The translations under genes and the position numbers were made by a program. The notes beneath the pieces were generated by a model, which saw only the letters and a list, made by a program, of their open reading frames with translations, did no database searches and had not been told where the DNA came from. A stretch of DNA of 43,550 nucleotides from Gammaproteobacteria bacterium. GTDB lineage: Bacteria; Pseudomonadota; Gammaproteobacteria; GCA-001735895. Positions 17,684 to 25,119 of the stretch are shown one piece after another. How positions within the stretch are numbered: the first letter of the stretch is position 1; every line of letters starts with the position of its first letter. Location: the NCBI GenBank assembly GCA_030595795.1, contig JAUVCH010000018.1, positions 1 through 43,550 of the forward strand, read 5' to 3'.

Positions 17684-17745
17684 AATGAGTTAAAACCTTG
17701 AGGAGGAGGGGGGGTTTCAACTTTTAACACAACTGCCGTAGCAGT
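17648..17745 (-). ncRNA. Candidate small RNA with C-rich anti-Shine-Dalgarno loop
   Basis: Read leftward, about 98 nt fold into three hairpins. First, ACTGC-TACG-GCAGT (17745-17732) is closed by a stable UNCG-type tetraloop. Second, 17728-17689 has a 7-bp GTTAAAA/TTTTAAC stem and an inner TTGA/TCAA stem, presenting the loop AACCCCCCCTCCTCC. Third, at 17683-17656, is a GC-rich hairpin followed by eight U residues (17655-17648), a good intrinsic terminator. A -10-like TATAAC sits at 17757-17752. No open frame of note lies inside. C-rich loops that pair with ribosome-binding sites are known in several bacterial small RNAs. Expression is unproven. Confidence 0.5.
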
Positions 17746-17753
17746 GATGGTGT

Positions 17754-17819
17754 TATAATAAACGAAAAACTGTTACAAAACAGTTACAATTATTCTCATT
17801 TTCATACAATACAGTTACC
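17754..17819. promoter_or_regulatory. MocR-gene control region with phased CTGTTACA repeats
   Basis: A rightward -10 TATAAT lies at 17754-17759. The repeats CTGTTACA (17770-17777), CAGTTACA (17781-17788) and CAGTTACC (17812-17819) are spaced 11 and 31 bp, about one and three helical turns. AACTG/CAGTT also make an inverted pair. MocR regulators commonly bind direct repeats on one DNA face, so these are likely autoregulatory sites. They also overlap the upstream part of the leftward small-RNA promoter. Confidence 0.55.
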
Positions 17820-17826
17820 GAAAACC

Positions 17827-19287
17827 ATGACAGTTTCCGTGCCAGCTCACGCCGAATCCTTTAAATATGACCAGGTTACGCGTTATATCAACGATTTGAT
17901 CGAGAAAGGCGACCTCAAACCTGGAGACAAAGCGCCCTCTTTACGTAACCTCAGCAAACAGCTTAGTGTGAGTATTGCGACGGTTTCGCAATCTTACCTG
18001 AATCTCGAAGATCAGGGGGTGCTCAAGGCCAAACCTCAATCCGGCTTTTTCGTCGATAGTCAGGTTGGTCAGATCAACGACATCCCTAAATCGGCCACGA
18101 CTTCGTCTCAACCACGAAAGGTGCGATTTGGCGAATTATTCGAGGAGATATTCAGAAATGCTGTTAACCCACGCATTATACCCTTTGGTGTATCCGCACC
18201 TTCGGTGGAGTATCTCCCGGTTAAATCCCTGACGCGAGCGACGCGCAGCATTATAAGTCGTCATCCGAAAAGATGCATGGACTTCATTTTTCCGCCAGGA
18301 GACCGAAAACTACGCGAGCAAATCACTGAGCAGTATCGACACACTAGTACGCGAGTTTCGGCCGACGATATTATCATTACCTCTGGGGCTACCGAAGCCC
18401 TGTCGTTATCGTTACAGACAGTCGCTAAGCGTGGCGACATCATTGCGGTTGAATCCCCGACTTATTTTGCTGTTTTAAGGATGATTGAGAAAATGGGCAT
18501 GCTCGCGCTCGAAATTGATACCGATCCGGAAACCGGTATGAATCTCGAAGCACTCGAGGAAGCCTTCGACACCATGGATATCAAGGCCGTGCTGGCCTCG
18601 CCGAATATCAGTAACCCACTTGGTTGTTTGATGCCGGAAGAAAACAAACGCGCATTGGTAAATATGCTTGCCGAGCGTGATATTCCAATGATCGAAGACG
18701 ATGTCTACGGCAGTATTTATTTTGGCGATAAGGCGCCGCGACCAGCCAAATCCTATGACCTTAACAACCTGGTGCTAAGCTGCTCTTCCTTTTCGAAATC
18801 GCTGGCACCTGGATATCGCATCGGCTGGGTACTGGCCGGACGATATAAAAATAAAATTCGCGAGCTAAAACAGGCGACTTTCTCTGCCACTTCGTCGATC
18901 AACCAGCTCGCGATGGCCGAATTTTTAAGCAGCGGTCAATACGACCGCCACCTGGTGCGATTACGAAAAGACATGCGCGATCAGATCGATCAAGGTCGAT
19001 ACCTGGTATCGAAGAGCTTCCCGGAAGAAACCTGCATCTCAAAGCCTCAGGGTGGAAATGTGCTCTGGGTAGAAATGCCACGAGGTTGTAACGGCATCGA
19101 GATATTCAATCGCGCTCTACAACAAAATATCGGTGTTACACCAGGTATTTTATTTTCGGCGACCCGACGTTTTAAAAATTATCTACGCGTCAACTGCGGT
19201 GCGCCCTGGAATGAAGTCAATCAGGCTGGTATGGAAACTCTTGGAAAAATTGTTACCGATACCCTGGCCGATTCCAAATCTAAATGA
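17827..19287 (+). CDS. MocR-family regulator (GntR helix-turn-helix fused to PLP aminotransferase domain)
   Basis: Residues 10-77 are a GntR winged-helix (PSLRNLSKQLSVSIATVSQSY). Residues about 115-480 are a fold-type I aminotransferase domain with PLP lysine Lys324 in SSFSKSLAPGYRIGW and a SPNISNPLG segment at about 258. Such proteins sense PLP-linked amino acids or amines and act as activators or repressors. Length (486) is normal. The stop overlaps the recQ start in ATGA, so both are translated together. No aminotransferase target gene lies beside it, which is unusual for MocR; the leftward candidate small RNA is the only divergent unit. Confidence 0.92.
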   Translation: MTVSVPAHAESFKYDQVTRYINDLIEKGDLKPGDKAPSLRNLSKQLSVSIATVSQSYLNLEDQGVLKAKPQSGFFVDSQVGQINDIPKSATTSSQPRKVRFGELFEEIFRNAVNPRIIPFGVSAPSVEYLPVKSLTRATRSIISRHPKRCMDFIFPPGDRKLREQITEQYRHTSTRVSADDIIITSGATEALSLSLQTVAKRGDIIAVESPTYFAVLRMIEKMGMLALEIDTDPETGMNLEALEEAFDTMDIKAVLASPNISNPLGCLMPEENKRALVNMLAERDIPMIEDDVYGSIYFGDKAPRPAKSYDLNNLVLSCSSFSKSLAPGYRIGWVLAGRYKNKIRELKQATFSATSSINQLAMAEFLSSGQYDRHLVRLRKDMRDQIDQGRYLVSKSFPEETCISKPQGGNVLWVEMPRGCNGIEIFNRALQQNIGVTPGILFSATRRFKNYLRVNCGAPWNEVNQAGMETLGKIVTDTLADSKSK

Positions 19288-21119
19288 CTACTGAGGCGGT
19301 CGGCCCCGCGCTCGACATACTCCGTACGCATTATGGTTACGACCAGTTTCGCTTTCGTCAGTCCGAGATCGTACAAACCCTCGTCGATGGTGGAGACGCA
19401 CTGGTATTGATGCCGACAGGCGGTGGTAAATCTGTTTGTTATCAGATACCAGCCATGGTACGCGACGGCGTCGGCGTAGTTATCTCACCACTTATCGCAC
19501 TGATGCAGGATCAGGTTAATGCGCTCAATACCATGGGAATACGCGCGTCTTTTTTAAATTCATCGCAATCCTTCGAGACCCGACTTGAGGTCGAAAAAAA
19601 CCTACTCAGCGGACAACTCGACCTGCTATACGTCTCGCCAGAACGACTGAATACCAGCGACTTCATGGGCTTGCTGGGGCGCATCAAAATATCACTATTT
19701 GCGATAGACGAGGCACATTGCGTCTCGCAGTGGGGGCACGATTTTCGCAGTGATTATCTGCGACTGAAGATGCTTCACGAAGCTTTCCCGCAGATACCGC
19801 GCATCGCGCTTACCGCGACCGCCGACCGCCGCACTCGGGAAGAAATTGTGCAACAGCTAGGGCTTCAAAACGCGGTCCGCTTCGTACACAGTTTCGACCG
19901 CCCTAATATTTTTTATCGGATTGGCGAAGGTCAGAATAATCGGCAAAGACTATGGCAGTTCATCGAAGACAACCACGCCAAAGACGCCGGTATAGTTTAT
20001 TGCCTGTCGCGCAAAAACGTCGATGCGGTCGCCGACTGGCTGGTCGACAAAGGGCGTATCGCCCTGCCCTATCACGCAGGTATGAGTTCGGAAGACCGGG
20101 CCCTGCATCAGCATCGTTTTCTCGCCGAAGAGGGCGTTATTATCGTTGCGACCATTGCTTTCGGCATGGGCATAGATAAACCCGACGTACGCTTTGTCGC
20201 GCATTTAAACATGCCCCGCACCATAGAAGCCTATTATCAGGAAACCGGTCGCGCTGGTCGTGACGGTCTGCCCGCTAATGCCTGGCTGGCTTATGGCATG
20301 CAGGACGTGATTAATTTGCGCATGATCAATCAGCAAAACGACGCGGAAGAAACGCATAAAATGCTACAGCATAACAAACTGGAATCGATGCTGGCCTTTT
20401 GTGAACAGGTAAGCTGTCGCCGCCAGACGCTACTAGCCTATTTCGACGAAAACCTCGATCAGCCCTGTGGCCACTGCGATAACTGCCTGCAACCACCGAT
20501 CACCTGGGATGCGACTGAAGCAGCACGTAAGGCACTTTCCTGCGTCTACCGCACTGGTCAGCGATTTGGCACTAACTATGTCATCGATATATTAATCGGC
20601 AAAACCGACGAACGCATCGAACGCAACCGCCACGACCAGATCAGTACCTGGGGCATAGGTAAGGATATGAGTAACAATCAATGGCGTAGTGTTTTTCGCC
20701 AATTGCTTGCCTTTGCTTACCTCGAAAGCGACGCCGATTTACACGGAGGTTTGCGCCTGACGCAACGCGCCAAACCATTGCTGGCCGGGGAAGAAAAATT
20801 GCACCTGCGCGAAGTTACCGAAACCGGCAGGAAAAAGCGCAGCAGCACCAGCAGGACAGTGATCGAAAGAACCAACCAACCTCTATTCGAACGACTACGG
20901 AACTTACGTAAGACCATCGCCGACGAAAACGGCGTACCGCCTTATGTCATCTTTCACGATAAGACGCTACACGAGATGGCGGCGATACAACCGTTAGACC
21001 TGGAGCATATGAACGAAATTAGCGGGGTCGGAGAAAAGAAGCTAGAGCGATTTGGTAAGGCTTTTCTGCATGAGATTGAGGAATTTGTTGTTGGTTTGAG
21101 TGAAGACGGGCTGGGGTAG
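19284..21119 (+). CDS. recQ: ATP-dependent DNA helicase RecQ
   Basis: A superfamily 2 helicase of 611 residues. Walker A is MPTGGGKS (43-50), the DEAH box is IDEAHC (141-146) and the QxxGRxGR motif (ETGRAGRDG) is intact. The RQC zinc-binding region shows CEQVSCRR ... CGHCDNC, and an HRDC domain occupies the last about 80 residues. It unwinds 3'-tailed and structured DNA in recombination and fork repair (RecF pathway). The start overlaps the MocR stop by four bases. Complete, with no missing motif. Confidence 0.97.
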   Translation: MTTEAVGPALDILRTHYGYDQFRFRQSEIVQTLVDGGDALVLMPTGGGKSVCYQIPAMVRDGVGVVISPLIALMQDQVNALNTMGIRASFLNSSQSFETRLEVEKNLLSGQLDLLYVSPERLNTSDFMGLLGRIKISLFAIDEAHCVSQWGHDFRSDYLRLKMLHEAFPQIPRIALTATADRRTREEIVQQLGLQNAVRFVHSFDRPNIFYRIGEGQNNRQRLWQFIEDNHAKDAGIVYCLSRKNVDAVADWLVDKGRIALPYHAGMSSEDRALHQHRFLAEEGVIIVATIAFGMGIDKPDVRFVAHLNMPRTIEAYYQETGRAGRDGLPANAWLAYGMQDVINLRMINQQNDAEETHKMLQHNKLESMLAFCEQVSCRRQTLLAYFDENLDQPCGHCDNCLQPPITWDATEAARKALSCVYRTGQRFGTNYVIDILIGKTDERIERNRHDQISTWGIGKDMSNNQWRSVFRQLLAFAYLESDADLHGGLRLTQRAKPLLAGEEKLHLREVTETGRKKRSSTSRTVIERTNQPLFERLRNLRKTIADENGVPPYVIFHDKTLHEMAAIQPLDLEHMNEISGVGEKKLERFGKAFLHEIEEFVVGLSEDGLG

Positions 21120-21314
21120 GTTTTGACGGGATAGGGATTACACGAGCTATTCAACGGAGAGTGGTATTGTTAAGGAATCATCAACCAAAGACTTGACTCA
21201 GCATTCCCTACTGAAATGCCAAAATACAACGGCAAAGATGGCAGTCTGCCGTCTATGGCCCGTGTGATATCAATTTTGAGACGTGATGGATGATCGATTA
21301 ACGTGATAAATTAC

Positions 21315-21323
21315 TGGTATAGT
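21315..21323 (+). promoter_or_regulatory. Extended -10 promoter driving the cassette region
   Basis: TGG-TATAGT (TG at 21315-21316, -10 at 21318-21323) fits an extended -10 element, so a -35 box is not required. It lies 34 bp before a start codon preceded by AGGAGG and could transcribe both the short frame and the cassette gene. Confidence 0.4.
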
Positions 21324-21356
21324 GGAGTATTTTTTAAAATAGGAGGAATGGACCTC

Positions 21357-21422
21357 ATGAAGGAAATTCAAAAATCGACTGCTTGGCAAAGATGGCAGAT
21401 TGCAATCGAATTAGGTTGTTAG
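21357..21422 (+). CDS. Short open frame (21 aa) ending at the cassette junction
   Basis: A strong AGGAGG site (21341-21346) stands 10 bases before the ATG at 21357; the in-frame ATG at 21348 is too close to it. The peptide (KEIQKSTAWQRWQ core, ending ELGC) stops in TAG formed by the first bases of the cassette (GTTAGGC). In class 1 integrons a short frame in attI (ORF-11) boosts translation of the first cassette; this frame is placed the same way, but the comparison is by position only. Confidence 0.4.
   Translation: MKEIQKSTAWQRWQIAIELGC
21385..21398 (+). repeat. 14-bp direct repeat GGCAAAGATGGCAG, second copy
   Basis: Same 14 bases as at 21231-21244, 154 bp apart. The first copy lies within a near-palindrome. 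Possible duplicated insertion-site sequence; meaning unknown. Confidence 0.45.
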
Positions 21423-22128
21423 GCAAGGAAATAAATGCATAGAACATTACTACTTTTAAAATGGATTTGGCGATCATGGCCGGGGTTAATTACTTTACTA
21501 TTAATTACTATTCATTTTTCACTCATCTATTATTTTTGCTTTGATGCTAGTGCTACACATAAAAATATATCTCTTATTTCACAACTTGTCGGAGGGATTC
21601 TGATTTTGTATTCAATTGACTCCAATATCGGCATTCTCAAAGAAAAAAATTTATTAATTTTATTTTCAAATTATTTAAAAGATTTCCCTTTTATCACAAA
21701 ATCCTATGTTATTAATGTAAAGCCCGGAAAATTTACAATCACTCCTGGAAAAGCAAAAATCACAGTAACTAGAAACCCTCAAAATATAGAAGAGCATTTT
21801 ACTTATCTTCAGGAACAAATAAATAGTATTTCAACTGAGCTAGAACAATCTATAGAAGAACTAAATGAAAAATATACTAAGGTTTCAAATCTAGTTAATA
21901 CTCAAACTAATGAAAACAAAACCTTGATAAAGAAAATTGAGTCTCAGATTGAAGATGTATCAATTGGGGGATTAAAAATTCAGTTATCAGGTATATTACT
22001 CGTGTTTTATGGCGCCATTTCAGGTTATATTGCCTAACAAGGCCAATGCAGCGGAACCAGCAAAACTGGCATGCCGTTTTGCTTCCGCAAAAGCCACGCC
22101 ATTTTTGCTGGCCCGCTGATTGGCGACG
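21419..22128 (+). mobile_element. Single integron gene cassette without integrase
   Basis: The left edge is a core site G/TTAGGC (21418-21424) and the right edge is the core site G/TTAAGT (22128-22134). The R'' box at 22032 is GCCTAAC, exactly complementary to the left-edge GTTAGGC, as expected if the cassette closes into a circle. It carries one gene and one attC site in 710 bp and is far richer in A and T than neighbouring genes. No intI, second attC or resistance gene is in the window. The insertion lies between the converging recQ and ABC-F genes. Confidence 0.85.
21435..22037 (+). CDS. Integron-cassette gene: membrane-anchored coiled-coil protein
   Basis: The 200-residue protein is unrecognised. 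It has two N-terminal membrane segments (about residues 15-34 and 44-61), a soluble region (KPGKFTITPGKAKITVT), a Glu/Asn/Lys-rich coiled coil (about 115-170, SISTELEQSIEELNEKYTKV core) and a C-terminal membrane segment (about 178-199) that ends the protein. Start ATG follows AAGGA by five bases. The stop TAA (22035-22037) overlaps the attC R'' box, as is usual in cassettes. Codon use is AT-rich, unlike its neighbours, so it came by transfer. Roles in phage defence, toxin-antitoxin or stress are common for such cassettes, but no motif here supports one. Confidence 0.85.
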   Translation: MHRTLLLLKWIWRSWPGLITLLLITIHFSLIYYFCFDASATHKNISLISQLVGGILILYSIDSNIGILKEKNLLILFSNYLKDFPFITKSYVINVKPGKFTITPGKAKITVTRNPQNIEEHFTYLQEQINSISTELEQSIEELNEKYTKVSNLVNTQTNENKTLIKKIESQIEDVSIGGLKIQLSGILLVFYGAISGYIA

Positions 22129-22134
22129 TTAAGT
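22032..22134 (+). repeat. attC recombination site of the integron cassette
   Basis: Boxes in order: R'' GCCTAAC (22032-22038), L'' GCCAAT (22042-22047), L' ATTGGC (22119-22124), R' GTTAAGT (22128-22134). L'' and L' are perfectly complementary. CAGCGG/CCGCTG and CCAGCAAAA/TTTTGCTGG extend the stem inward, with one unpaired base at 22048 as expected for an extrahelical base. The central part (22074-22096) contains a further TTTTGC-TTCC-GCAAAA hairpin. Length 103 bp is within the attC range. Confidence 0.85.
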
Positions 22135-22385
22135 TTCAAAAAGAAATCAAAAGGGTCAAAGTAATTGATTTATTTCCCTACCCAATATTCATCTGATCTC
22201 CCGTCTCCACCTCCCGGCAATGGATGTACTGGGCAATCGAATTGGTTAGTGCTCGCATTCTCTTGCAGAAAGCTGAAATTCACCTATTACCCCGTTCTCC
22301 TTAGCTCTTCCCGGATTACTTTACGGAGAGTTTTTTCCAATTCCTTATCCTGGGCCAGGATGTGCTCCCTTAGTGCATAAATCAA
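22135..22385. other. Intergenic region between cassette and ABC-F gene
   Basis: No supported gene. A segment at 22150-22179 resembles dispersed repeats of RAYT/REP type. On the minus strand, directly after the ABC-F stop, a 32-codon frame stays open (22287-22385, TTG start; basic, helical content DKELEKTLRKVIREEL). It could be a remnant or a chance frame. Confidence 0.4.
22150..22179. repeat. Dispersed-repeat-like segment (GGGTCAAAGTAATTGAT type)
   Basis: The motif AAGGGTCAAAGTAATTGATT plus TATTTCCCT recalls the short repeat that accompanies REP-associated transposases in gammaproteobacteria (GGGTCAGAGTAAATTGA type). Only one copy is seen here, so it is a resemblance, not a demonstration. 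Confidence 0.35.
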
Positions 22386-24272
22386 CTATAAGCCTTCCAG
22401 CTCTTCGCTCAACTCAAACCATTCCTCTTCCAGTAGCTGCAACTCTTTCTGAGTAGTCGCCTGTCGCGCCAGCACATCGGTTAACTGTCCTTTGTTTTTT
22501 GCCTCATAAATAGACGACTCAGCCAGAGATTGTTCGAGTGCAGTTTTCTGCTTTGTCAGCTTTTCAACTTCCCTTTCGACTCTTTTTAACCGTCTAATTT
22601 GAGGTTGAAGCTGTTTTCTCAATTCAGCCTGTTGCTGCTTGTCCTGTTTCCGTGACATCGGTGAATCATGTTGCAGGGGTTTATCTTTATTCGTCTTACC
22701 CGACTTTCGCATTGCCAGCCAACGCGGATAAGCATCGATATCGTCATCAAACGGTGCCAAATTGCCACTATCCACTAACCATAAATCGTCGCTAACACTG
22801 CGAAGTAAATGTCGATCATGCGAGACCAGAATGACGCTGCCTTCGAAACCCTGTAATGCCTCGTTCAATGCCAGGCGCATCTCAAGATCGAGATGGTTAG
22901 TCGGCTCATCGAGCAATAACAGATTCGGGCTTTGCCAGATGATGAGCGCCAGTACCAATCGGGCCTTTTCTCCACCAGAAAACGAGCCTACATTCTGCAA
23001 AACCTTGTCATTACTAAAATTATAGCCTCCCAGATAAGTTCTTACTTCACGTTCAGTCAATTTTTCATCGAGTCGCTGCATGGTAAGTAGCGCTGTAGCT
23101 TCGGGGTCAAGCTGCTCCACCTGGTGCTGAGCAAAGTAGCCAACCTTTAATTCCTTGGCGCGCACCATTTGCCCGCTTTGCAACCCAAGCTCGCCAGCCA
23201 GCAATTTAATCAGGGTCGATTTACCCGCTCCATTTAGACCTAGCAAACCGATACGCTCACCTGGAATCAGCGAAAAATTTACAGCCTCAAGTACGGTGAT
23301 ATCACCGTAGCCAACCGCCGCGTGATCGATACGCAACAGCGAAGTCGGCATTGCTTTGGGTGGTTTAAAACGAAACCTAAAAGGTGAATCGATATGCGCT
23401 GGCCCAATCAGTTGCATCCGCTCTAGCGCCTTGATTCGACTTTGCGCCTGCTTCGCTTTAGTCGCCTTGGCTTTAAATCGATCGATAAAGCTTTGCATAT
23501 GCGCAATCGATTGCTGCTGCTTCACATAACCCGCCTGTTGCTGCGCCAAATGCTCGGCGCGTTGCTCTTCGAATGCCGAATAATTGCCTTTATAGAGCCT
23601 GATACCCTGTTGCTCGACATGGGCAATCTGACCCACCACGGCGTCGAGAAAATCACGATCATGCGAAATCAGTAAAAGTGTGCCGCGGTAATGTTTCAAC
23701 CACTGCTCCAGCCAGATGACAGCATCGAGGTCGAGATGGTTGGTGGGTTCGTCGAGTAGTAACAGGTCGGATCGACACATCAGCGCACGCGCCAGATTCA
23801 AACGCATTATCCAGCCACCGGAAAAGTGCGCCAATGGGTTTTCGATTTCACCATCGTTAAACCCGAGGCCAGAAAGCAGTTTGGCAGCGCGACTATAAGC
23901 AAGATAGCCGTCTATTTCTTCGAGTCGAATGTGACAATGCGCGATGTCATTGGCTAAGTGTTGTTCTTCTGCCCGAGCAAGGCGGGTTTGAACCTTTCGC
24001 AACTCGGCGTCGCCATCAATAACGTAATCCACTGCCGATTGCTGGGTTAACTGTGTCTCCTGTGCAACTTCCGCGATCTCCCATTGAGCTGGTCTTGAAA
24101 AATCACCGTGGTCAGGAGTAAGAGAGCCTCGGATCAGTGAAAACAATGACGACTTGCCGCTACCATTAGCACCTGTTAAACCAACCTTCTGTCCGGGATG
24201 AACAGTAAATGTAACCCCATCAAACAACAGGGTAGCGCCTCGGCGCAGAGCAAGGTCGGTGAATTTTAACAT
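22386..24272 (-). CDS. ABC-F family ATPase (YheS-like)
   Basis: Two ABC ATPase domains in one 628-residue chain without membrane segments. The first Walker A is GANGSGKSS (about 34-42), the first signature is FSGGWIMRLNLARAL, the second Walker A is GLNGAGKST and the second signature is FSGGEKARLVL. The linker between them is helical and Lys/Gln-rich. The C-terminal tail after the second domain is a Lys/Gln coiled coil (KQDKQQQAELRKQ region). ABC-F proteins act on the ribosome in translation or antibiotic protection; the YheS/Uup type is housekeeping. It starts about 120 bp from the divergent DUF3581 gene. Confidence 0.93.
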   Translation of the reverse strand: MLKFTDLALRRGATLLFDGVTFTVHPGQKVGLTGANGSGKSSLFSLIRGSLTPDHGDFSRPAQWEIAEVAQETQLTQQSAVDYVIDGDAELRKVQTRLARAEEQHLANDIAHCHIRLEEIDGYLAYSRAAKLLSGLGFNDGEIENPLAHFSGGWIMRLNLARALMCRSDLLLLDEPTNHLDLDAVIWLEQWLKHYRGTLLLISHDRDFLDAVVGQIAHVEQQGIRLYKGNYSAFEEQRAEHLAQQQAGYVKQQQSIAHMQSFIDRFKAKATKAKQAQSRIKALERMQLIGPAHIDSPFRFRFKPPKAMPTSLLRIDHAAVGYGDITVLEAVNFSLIPGERIGLLGLNGAGKSTLIKLLAGELGLQSGQMVRAKELKVGYFAQHQVEQLDPEATALLTMQRLDEKLTEREVRTYLGGYNFSNDKVLQNVGSFSGGEKARLVLALIIWQSPNLLLLDEPTNHLDLEMRLALNEALQGFEGSVILVSHDRHLLRSVSDDLWLVDSGNLAPFDDDIDAYPRWLAMRKSGKTNKDKPLQHDSPMSRKQDKQQQAELRKQLQPQIRRLKRVEREVEKLTKQKTALEQSLAESSIYEAKNKGQLTDVLARQATTQKELQLLEEEWFELSEELEGL

Positions 24273-24391
24273 TGGGTTAAAGCAGCTTCCGGTTAGAGTT
24301 GGATATTTTCACGGCAGAATAGACAATAAACGCTCTGCCGAAAGATTAAAATACGTTAACATGCCGCCAACAGCAAGGATAAGTGTAGCGC

Positions 24392-25105
24392 ATGAACATA
24401 GAAAATTACTACCAGCTCGACGGCACAAAGTTATCTTTCACTCGCGAGCAGGCCAGCAAATTTGCTAAATCTGTGGCGGGTGACTTCAATAGTCTTCACA
24501 ATATTGACTCGAAACGATTCTGCGTGCCTGGCGATTTATTATTTTCGGTCATAATTCATCACTACGGCCTCCGACAGACTATGGGATTTTCGTTTTCAGG
24601 CATGGTCAACGACGATGTCACGTTAATTCTGCCCACCGTCAAATCACGTGAAATTTCGATTTATGATCAAAACGACAAGAAGTATCTCGACATCTCAACC
24701 AGTGGTGACCTCAGCAAAGACCCTGAACTCATCAACTCTCTGACACGCAATTATGTCGAGTTTTCTGGTCATACATTTCCCCACGTTCTGGTTCCGATCA
24801 TGAAAGAAAATAACGTCATGATTAACCCAGACCGCCCGCTGGTCATTTACGATCACATGCGTATTGCACTGGATACCCTGGATATCGATTCGATTTCACT
24901 GTCGCTCTCGGGCAGCGAGTTTCGACTTTACGGTAAACGCGGTGACGTTGCGCTTAACTACGACCTGAGTTGCAATGGCGAAAAAATCGGCAAAGGTCAG
25001 AAAAAAATGGTGTTAAGTGGATTGCGTGAATTTGAACAAGAGAAAATGGACGCACTGGTCGCATCCTATCTGGATGGCAAGGAGACTTACCTTTCAAATG
25101 TGTAA
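24392..25105 (+). CDS. DUF3581 family protein
   Basis: A 237-residue soluble protein that begins MNIENYYQLDGTKLSFTREQ and contains AKSVAGDFNSLHNIDSKRFC, a MaoC/hot-dog-like segment typical of DUF3581, a family confined mostly to gammaproteobacteria. Length matches the family (about 235-245). The C-terminal half has the DxxxF-type KKMVLSGLREFEQEK stretch. No catalytic role is established; an acyl-thioester-binding function would be inferred from the hot-dog-like region only. Stands alone, divergent from ABC-F. Confidence 0.7.
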   Translation: MNIENYYQLDGTKLSFTREQASKFAKSVAGDFNSLHNIDSKRFCVPGDLLFSVIIHHYGLRQTMGFSFSGMVNDDVTLILPTVKSREISIYDQNDKKYLDISTSGDLSKDPELINSLTRNYVEFSGHTFPHVLVPIMKENNVMINPDRPLVIYDHMRIALDTLDIDSISLSLSGSEFRLYGKRGDVALNYDLSCNGEKIGKGQKKMVLSGLREFEQEKMDALVASYLDGKETYLSNV

Positions 25106-25119
25106 TACCGATTCAGTGG

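Larger units (their letters stand above)
21120..21417. other. Intergenic region upstream of the integron cassette
   Basis: About 300 bp with no long gene. It holds a near-palindrome around 21238-21253, a 14-bp direct repeat GGCAAAGATGGCAG (21231-21244 and 21385-21398), an extended -10 promoter and a short open frame ending at the cassette boundary. It could be a remnant attI-like or simple genomic insertion site. Confidence 0.4.

Noticed and set aside
17656..17690. Terminator for the rightward dehydrogenase gene
   Set aside because: On the plus strand the hairpin is not followed by U residues; the U-run is on the minus strand only.
22165..22380. 71-codon frame after the attC site
   Set aside because: Low-complexity Pro/Ser content without a ribosome site; no family resemblance.
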